From: Verrucomicrobiota bacterium
GTDB lineage: Bacteria; Verrucomicrobiota; Verrucomicrobiia; JADLBR01
DNA: 62,236 bases
Direction of reading: 5' to 3'
Assembly (NCBI GenBank): GCA_029560585.1
Contig: JAKQKQ010000185.1
Coordinates: forward strand, 1 to 62,236
Under the pieces are notes generated by a model. That model did no database searches, had not been told where the DNA came from, and worked only from the letters and a program-made list of their open reading frames with translations. Of this stretch, positions 62,096 through 62,236 are shown piece by piece. Each line of letters opens with the position of its first letter. Position 1 is the first letter of the stretch. A program made the translations under genes and the position numbers.

Positions 62096-62236
62096 CCTGC
62101 ATATTTCACGCTTCCGCGTGAAATATGCAGGCTCAACGGAAAACCGCGCTCCGAAGAACGCGACTTTGAAGGGTCTGGGGCCACCGGTCCGCGAAACACA
62201 CTCCGCAACCGCGAAAAAACCCAGTCTTTGCCTGAC
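62096..62236 (-). repeat. Dispersed structured element, copy C (cut by window edge)
   Basis: The inverse complement of 141 bases matches copies A and B, from AGGCAAAGACTGGG to the terminal hairpin (62096-62131), a perfect 16-bp stem closed by a GGAA tetraloop. A second small hairpin with a UUCG loop (CGTTC-TTCG-GAGCG) is present in the transcribed sense. The rest of the element lies beyond the window. Confidence 0.75.

Overview
The window reads as a chromosomal piece of a high-GC, Gram-negative, LPS-making environmental bacterium. It is rich in secreted polysaccharide- and protein-degrading enzymes: two heparinase II/III-type lyases, a sulfatase, a GH20 hexosaminidase, a beta-helix lyase-like protein, a large retaining-type glycosidase and a gingipain-like protease. 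Twin-arginine leaders, lipoprotein signals, a C-terminal domain of the 'NLLKYALALDP ... RFMRL' type and an lpxI/oxidoreductase/lpxB operon point to the Planctomycetota-Verrucomicrobiota-Lentisphaerota-Kiritimatiellota neighbourhood or a related uncultured phylum. This placement is inference; no rRNA is present.

Layout. 1-5.7 kb: start of an aldolase-like gene (cut by the window edge), a haem-binding protein, a LOG-family protein, a beta-CASP metallo-hydrolase, an unknown protein and a Tat-exported TIM-barrel protein, with two kinds of repeat between them. 5.8-11.4 kb: a beta-helix protein and a peptide ABC importer (binding lipoprotein plus two permeases, no ATPases). 12-17 kb: a 1693-residue C25 protease with four tandem adhesion-type repeats. 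17-21 kb: a heparinase gene bracketed by a deleted and an intact copy of a Y1 (HUH) transposase element. 21-30.5 kb: sulfatase, MFS transporter, OmpA-like coiled-coil protein, rsmI, an AraC regulator divergent from a GATase1-like/GH20 operon, and a decayed Tat-secreted gene. 30.8-35.1 kb: lpxB-oxidoreductase-lpxI operon, glutaredoxin-like gene, rsmA. 35.3-48.5 kb: tRNA-Thr, tuf, tRNA-Trp, secE, nusG, rplK-rplA-rplJ-rplL, rpoB, rpoC, the conserved transcription/translation cluster. 48.7-62 kb: cardiolipin synthase, HAD phosphatase with carbonic anhydrase, then a secreted-enzyme locus (heparinase, nitrilase-type hydrolase, glycosidase) facing a five-PAS hybrid histidine kinase.

The most unusual material is non-coding. 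A dispersed element of about 180 bp occurs three times and always ends in a long hairpin, with one compensatory base-pair change. A 218-bp MITE-like element has 33-bp inverted ends. The Y1 transposase unit has inverted ends that also encode the enzyme's last residues, and its internally deleted derivative lies 2.4 kb away. Two further REP-type palindrome families are present. At five genes a -35/-10 pair sits with the -10 box 6-7 bases before the ATG, predicting leaderless mRNAs.
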